Shown here in pieces: positions 61,476 through 64,000 of a stretch of 64,000 nucleotides of DNA (the stretch's first letter is position 1; each line of letters opens with the position of its first letter). The position numbers were made by a program, and so were the translations under genes. This DNA comes from an uncultured Lachnospiraceae bacterium (GTDB taxonomy: Bacteria > Bacillota > Clostridia > Lachnospirales > Lachnospiraceae). Below the pieces are notes generated by a model. That model was given only the letters and a program-made list of their open reading frames with translations. It was not told where the DNA came from and did not search any database. Location: contig CAMWFQ010000005.1 of the NCBI GenBank assembly GCA_947173495.1, positions 1 through 64,000 of the forward strand, read 5' to 3'.

Positions 61476-61874
61476 ATGTCAGTTAAAACAGATACAGAAG
61501 TAATCATTGGCGGTAAGGTATTTACGCTGAGCGGGTATGAAAGTGAAGAATATCTGCAGAAGGTAGCGTCCTATATCAATAATAAGACAGCTGAGTACAG
61601 CAAGGTTGATTCCTTCAAAAGACAGCCTCTGGATACACAGAATGTGCTGCTTCAGCTGAATATCGCTGATGATTATTTCAAAGCAAAAAAGCAGATCAGC
61701 CTTCTGGAGGAAGAAATTCAGGGGAAGGAAAAAGAACTGTATAACTTAAAGCATGAACTGATTGCATCTCAGATTAAACTTGAAAACACTGAGAAAAATG
61801 TCAAGTCCCTTCAAAAGGAAGTAAATGAAAACGCAAAAAAGATCATCCGGCTTGAAACAGAATTGAAAAAATAG
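61476..61874 (+). CDS. zapA: Cell division protein ZapA
   Basis: FtsZ-associated protein that bundles protofilaments at the division ring. 132 residues with the N-terminal globular part (DTEVIIGGKVFTLSGYESEEYLQKVASYINNKTAEYSK) and a long C-terminal coiled coil (about 70-132). The C-terminal coil is longer than in the roughly 100-residue ZapA of model species. GAAGGGG precedes the ATG. Confidence 0.9.
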   Translation: MSVKTDTEVIIGGKVFTLSGYESEEYLQKVASYINNKTAEYSKVDSFKRQPLDTQNVLLQLNIADDYFKAKKQISLLEEEIQGKEKELYNLKHELIASQIKLENTEKNVKSLQKEVNENAKKIIRLETELKK

Positions 61875-61990
61875 TAAAACAAGAGATAATGTTTTCGCAG
61901 GAGATTTTTATGTTAACAAATGCTGCCGTGTTTTTCAGAACAGCCTGTTATCATGAAGTTGTTACGCTTCGAAAATCAGTTTATTAATGA

Positions 61991-62016
61991 AAGCTGTCTG
62001 AGTCAGGCAGCTTTTT
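61991..62016 (+). terminator. Terminator after zapA
   Basis: AAGCTGTCTG pairs with CAGGCAGCTT (one G-U) with a tiny loop, followed by five Ts. Confidence 0.85.
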
Positions 62017-62024
62017 GCAGTATA

Positions 62025-62073
62025 CAGGCCTGTAAAGGGAAGTTTGCCGCAGAAGCAGCATGCGGGCCGCCCG
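62025..62073 (+). repeat. Module A of the palindromic family
   Basis: CAGGCCTG...GGAAGTTTGCCGC.AGAAGCAGCATGCGGGCCGCC, a diverged module A without a following B, placed 24 bases before the U32 gene start. Confidence 0.6.
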
Positions 62074-62096
62074 TGGGCATAAAAAAGGAACAGCAT

Positions 62097-64000
62097 ATGA
62101 AAAAAGTGGAATTGCTGGCTCCGGCAGGAAATTATACAGCCCTGGAAGGAGCTATAAACGCTGGCGCGGATGCGATATATCTTGGAGGCGAACAATATGG
62201 CGCCCGCGCCTATGCAGATAATTTTACACAGGATGAAATTTGTGCGGGGATCCGCATGGCGCATGTATTCGGAAGGAAGATTTATTTAACCGTTAACACC
62301 CTGGTCAAGGAAGAAGAGCTCCGGAGACTTCCGGCTTTTCTGCAGCCTCTTTATGAGGCCGGGCTGGATGGGGTAATCCTCCAGGATCTGGGTGCCTTGC
62401 GCTGTATCAGATCATATTTCCCGGGTCTGAAGCTTCATGCAAGTACTCAGATGACACTGACAGGAAAGGAAGGCGTGTCGTTTGTAAAAAAAGAAGGGAT
62501 CTGCAGGATTGTCCCGGCCAGGGAGCTTTCGCTGGAAGAGCTGAAAGAGCTGAAAAAAGAAACGGGAGTGGAAGTCGAGGCATTTATTCACGGAGCTATG
62601 TGCTATTGTTATTCGGGACAATGTCTGTTCAGCAGTATTCTTGGAGGACGAAGCGGCAACAGGGGAAGATGCGCGCAGCCCTGCCGTCTGCCTTATGAGG
62701 CAGGAAAGGGAAGACAGCAGTACCTTTTGAGCATGCGGGATATGTGCACGATTCATTTGATTCCGGAGCTGATCGATGCGGGGATTGACTCCTTCAAAAT
62801 TGAGGGAAGAATGAAAAATCCTGCCTATGGGGCGGGGGTAACCGCCGTTTATCGTAAATATATTGATCTTTATTATCAGGATAAAGATCATTATCAGGTT
62901 GACAGACAGGATCTGAAAGTGCTTGAATCTTTATATATCAGAAGTGAGATCGGGGAGGGATATTATCATGATGCAAACGGAAAAAAGATGATAAGTCTTT
63001 CTTCTCCGGCTTATTCCCCTACAGAGGAAGCTCTGCTGTCTTCCATTCGGGAAAAATATATGGATAAAAAGCCCGGAATAGATGGAGTGGCCAGGCTCAC
63101 GCTTAAGGAAGAAGAGCCGGCGGAGCTTTTGCTGCAGAGCGGAGATACGACTGTCATATGCAGGGGAGACCAGGTACAAAAAGCTGTGAAACAACCACTG
63201 ACGCGGGAAAAAGTGAAAGAGCAGCTTCAAAAGACCGGAAACAGCCTGATCAAGATTCGCCGGTCAGAGATCCATATGACAGAGGGACTGTTTTTGCCGC
63301 TGAAGTCTGTAAATGAACTGCGGAGAGCCGCCGTTGCGGCTATGGAGGATGCCCTGATTTCCCGGAATGGGCTGCAGTATGAGAGCAGAAGGATTTTGGC
63401 GGATGGGACGGAGAAGATAGGGACGTTTTCCCCTGCTGCTGTAAAACGGGCACAGGAGGATGCGAAGAAGTCTCAAGGACGGCAGATTCATGTGTCTGTC
63501 CGGACGACGGAGCAGTTGGAGGCGGCGTTGGAGGCAAAGGTGAGCAGGATCTATCTGGATTACAGCTTTTTTGAGAGAGGGACGCCCGAATCCCTCAAAC
63601 ATTTTGGAGAAAGAGCTGTGAATCAGAACACAGCATTTTATATTGCCGCACCTTATATTGTAAGAAAAAAGGATTGGAATTATCTGGAGAAGATCGTAAA
63701 GCTTTTCAGGGAAGAAAAGATAAGCGGCGTCCTGGTACGGAATCTGGAGAGCTTTGGATTTCTGGAAAAAGAACTCCCTGCCCAAAAACTTGTGCTGGAT
63801 GCCAATTTGTATATCTGGAACAGTCAGGCGCTTATGTTTTGGGAGGGACGGGCGGGAGAGTTTTATCTTCCGCTGGAATGCAATGCCGGAGAATGGAGAG
63901 GAATTTTGGCGTCCTGCCACGGAAGTACAATGCAGGCCTCTGCAGTGATTTATGGCAGGCTTCCCATGATGATCACTGCAAACTGTCTGAAAAAAACTAT
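62097..64000 (+). CDS. Peptidase U32 family protein with DUF3656 region (partial)
   Basis: The first 634 codons, with no stop before the window ends. The U32 barrel begins VELLAPAGNYTALEGAINAGADAIYLGG; the family cysteines are in FIHGAMCYCYSGQCLFSS and RGRCAQPCRLPYE, followed by LSMRDMCTIHLIPELIDAGIDSFKIEGRMKNPAYGA. These match the Fe-S-cluster U32 proteins that hydroxylate RNA (RlhA and TrhP types). The second part (from about 400) resembles the DUF3656 extension, so the full protein should be 700-800 residues. The start ATG has AAAAAAGGAAC upstream. Confidence 0.9.
   Translation, partial: MKKVELLAPAGNYTALEGAINAGADAIYLGGEQYGARAYADNFTQDEICAGIRMAHVFGRKIYLTVNTLVKEEELRRLPAFLQPLYEAGLDGVILQDLGALRCIRSYFPGLKLHASTQMTLTGKEGVSFVKKEGICRIVPARELSLEELKELKKETGVEVEAFIHGAMCYCYSGQCLFSSILGGRSGNRGRCAQPCRLPYEAGKGRQQYLLSMRDMCTIHLIPELIDAGIDSFKIEGRMKNPAYGAGVTAVYRKYIDLYYQDKDHYQVDRQDLKVLESLYIRSEIGEGYYHDANGKKMISLSSPAYSPTEEALLSSIREKYMDKKPGIDGVARLTLKEEEPAELLLQSGDTTVICRGDQVQKAVKQPLTREKVKEQLQKTGNSLIKIRRSEIHMTEGLFLPLKSVNELRRAAVAAMEDALISRNGLQYESRRILADGTEKIGTFSPAAVKRAQEDAKKSQGRQIHVSVRTTEQLEAALEAKVSRIYLDYSFFERGTPESLKHFGERAVNQNTAFYIAAPYIVRKKDWNYLEKIVKLFREEKISGVLVRNLESFGFLEKELPAQKLVLDANLYIWNSQALMFWEGRAGEFYLPLECNAGEWRGILASCHGSTMQASAVIYGRLPMMITANCLKKT

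Overview
The window looks like chromosomal DNA of a spore-forming anaerobic Firmicute of the class Clostridia, most likely family Lachnospiraceae. The evidence is an rnfCDGEAB operon in the clostridial order, a Firmicutes-type 6S RNA, a T-box leader before pheST, a SpoIID-domain protein, a B12-dependent MetH without reactivation domain, strong AGGAGG-type ribosome binding sites and many TTGACA-17-TATAAT-like promoters. It reads as core chromosome: there is no phage, transposase, CRISPR array or tRNA. What is unusual is the space between genes, which is crowded with short structured repeats.

Layout. 0.08-3.55 kb: cmk, ispH and rpsA (overlapping) and cheR. 3.7-6.05 kb, minus strand: a degenerate M23 protein, a bactofilin and an RNase H-like exonuclease. 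6.26-11.2 kb: the Rnf ion-translocating complex, followed by a ferredoxin-domain aldo/keto reductase and, convergently, the ApbE flavin transferase that would flavinylate RnfD and RnfG. 13.5-17.3 kb: two cell-wall hydrolases and thrC. 17.4-20.9 kb: divergent citrate synthase and ATP-type PEP carboxykinase. 21.0 kb: 6S RNA. 21.5-24.8 kb: SpoIID-domain protein and YihY. 24.8-32.4 kb: T-box, pheS, pheT, M18 aminopeptidase, queA, a PilZ protein and a VanZ protein. 32.3-34.5 kb, minus strand: aroF and tyrA. 34.7-41.5 kb: EF-G-like GTPase, a large unknown membrane protein and leuS. 41.6-44.7 kb: small and mostly unknown proteins. 45-57 kb: amino-acid biosynthesis (metH, ilvB, two ilvN paralogues, ilvC, leuC, leuD) with a chemoreceptor in the middle. 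56.7-64 kb: an exported PPIase-like protein, a histidine phosphatase, NusG_II and Gx proteins, ruvA, ruvB, zapA and the start of a U32 peptidase-family gene that leaves the window.

Two repeat systems stand out. (1) Five leaders, before pheS, leuS, the chemoreceptor, leuC and leuD, share one architecture. A hairpin P1 has a loop that is complementary to the bases immediately before a common tail (GCAGAAATGRGGAG or GCAGAAATGGAG) carrying the Shine-Dalgarno. P1 and the loop pairing are preserved while their sequences change, so the leader could form a pseudoknot or a translational switch. I do not recognise it as a described RNA class. Three of the five are near-identical copies that look inserted, because the apparent old AGGAGG sites of leuC and leuD now lie more than 100 bases from their start codons. 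(2) A mosaic family of palindromic modules (here A, B, C, D) sits at gene ends. It includes a 171-bp tandem duplication, copies whose stems covary, and a B+D copy read in frame as about 28 residues of a DUF2752 membrane protein.

All assignments come from reading motifs, translated sequence and base pairing by eye. No database search or folding calculation was run.
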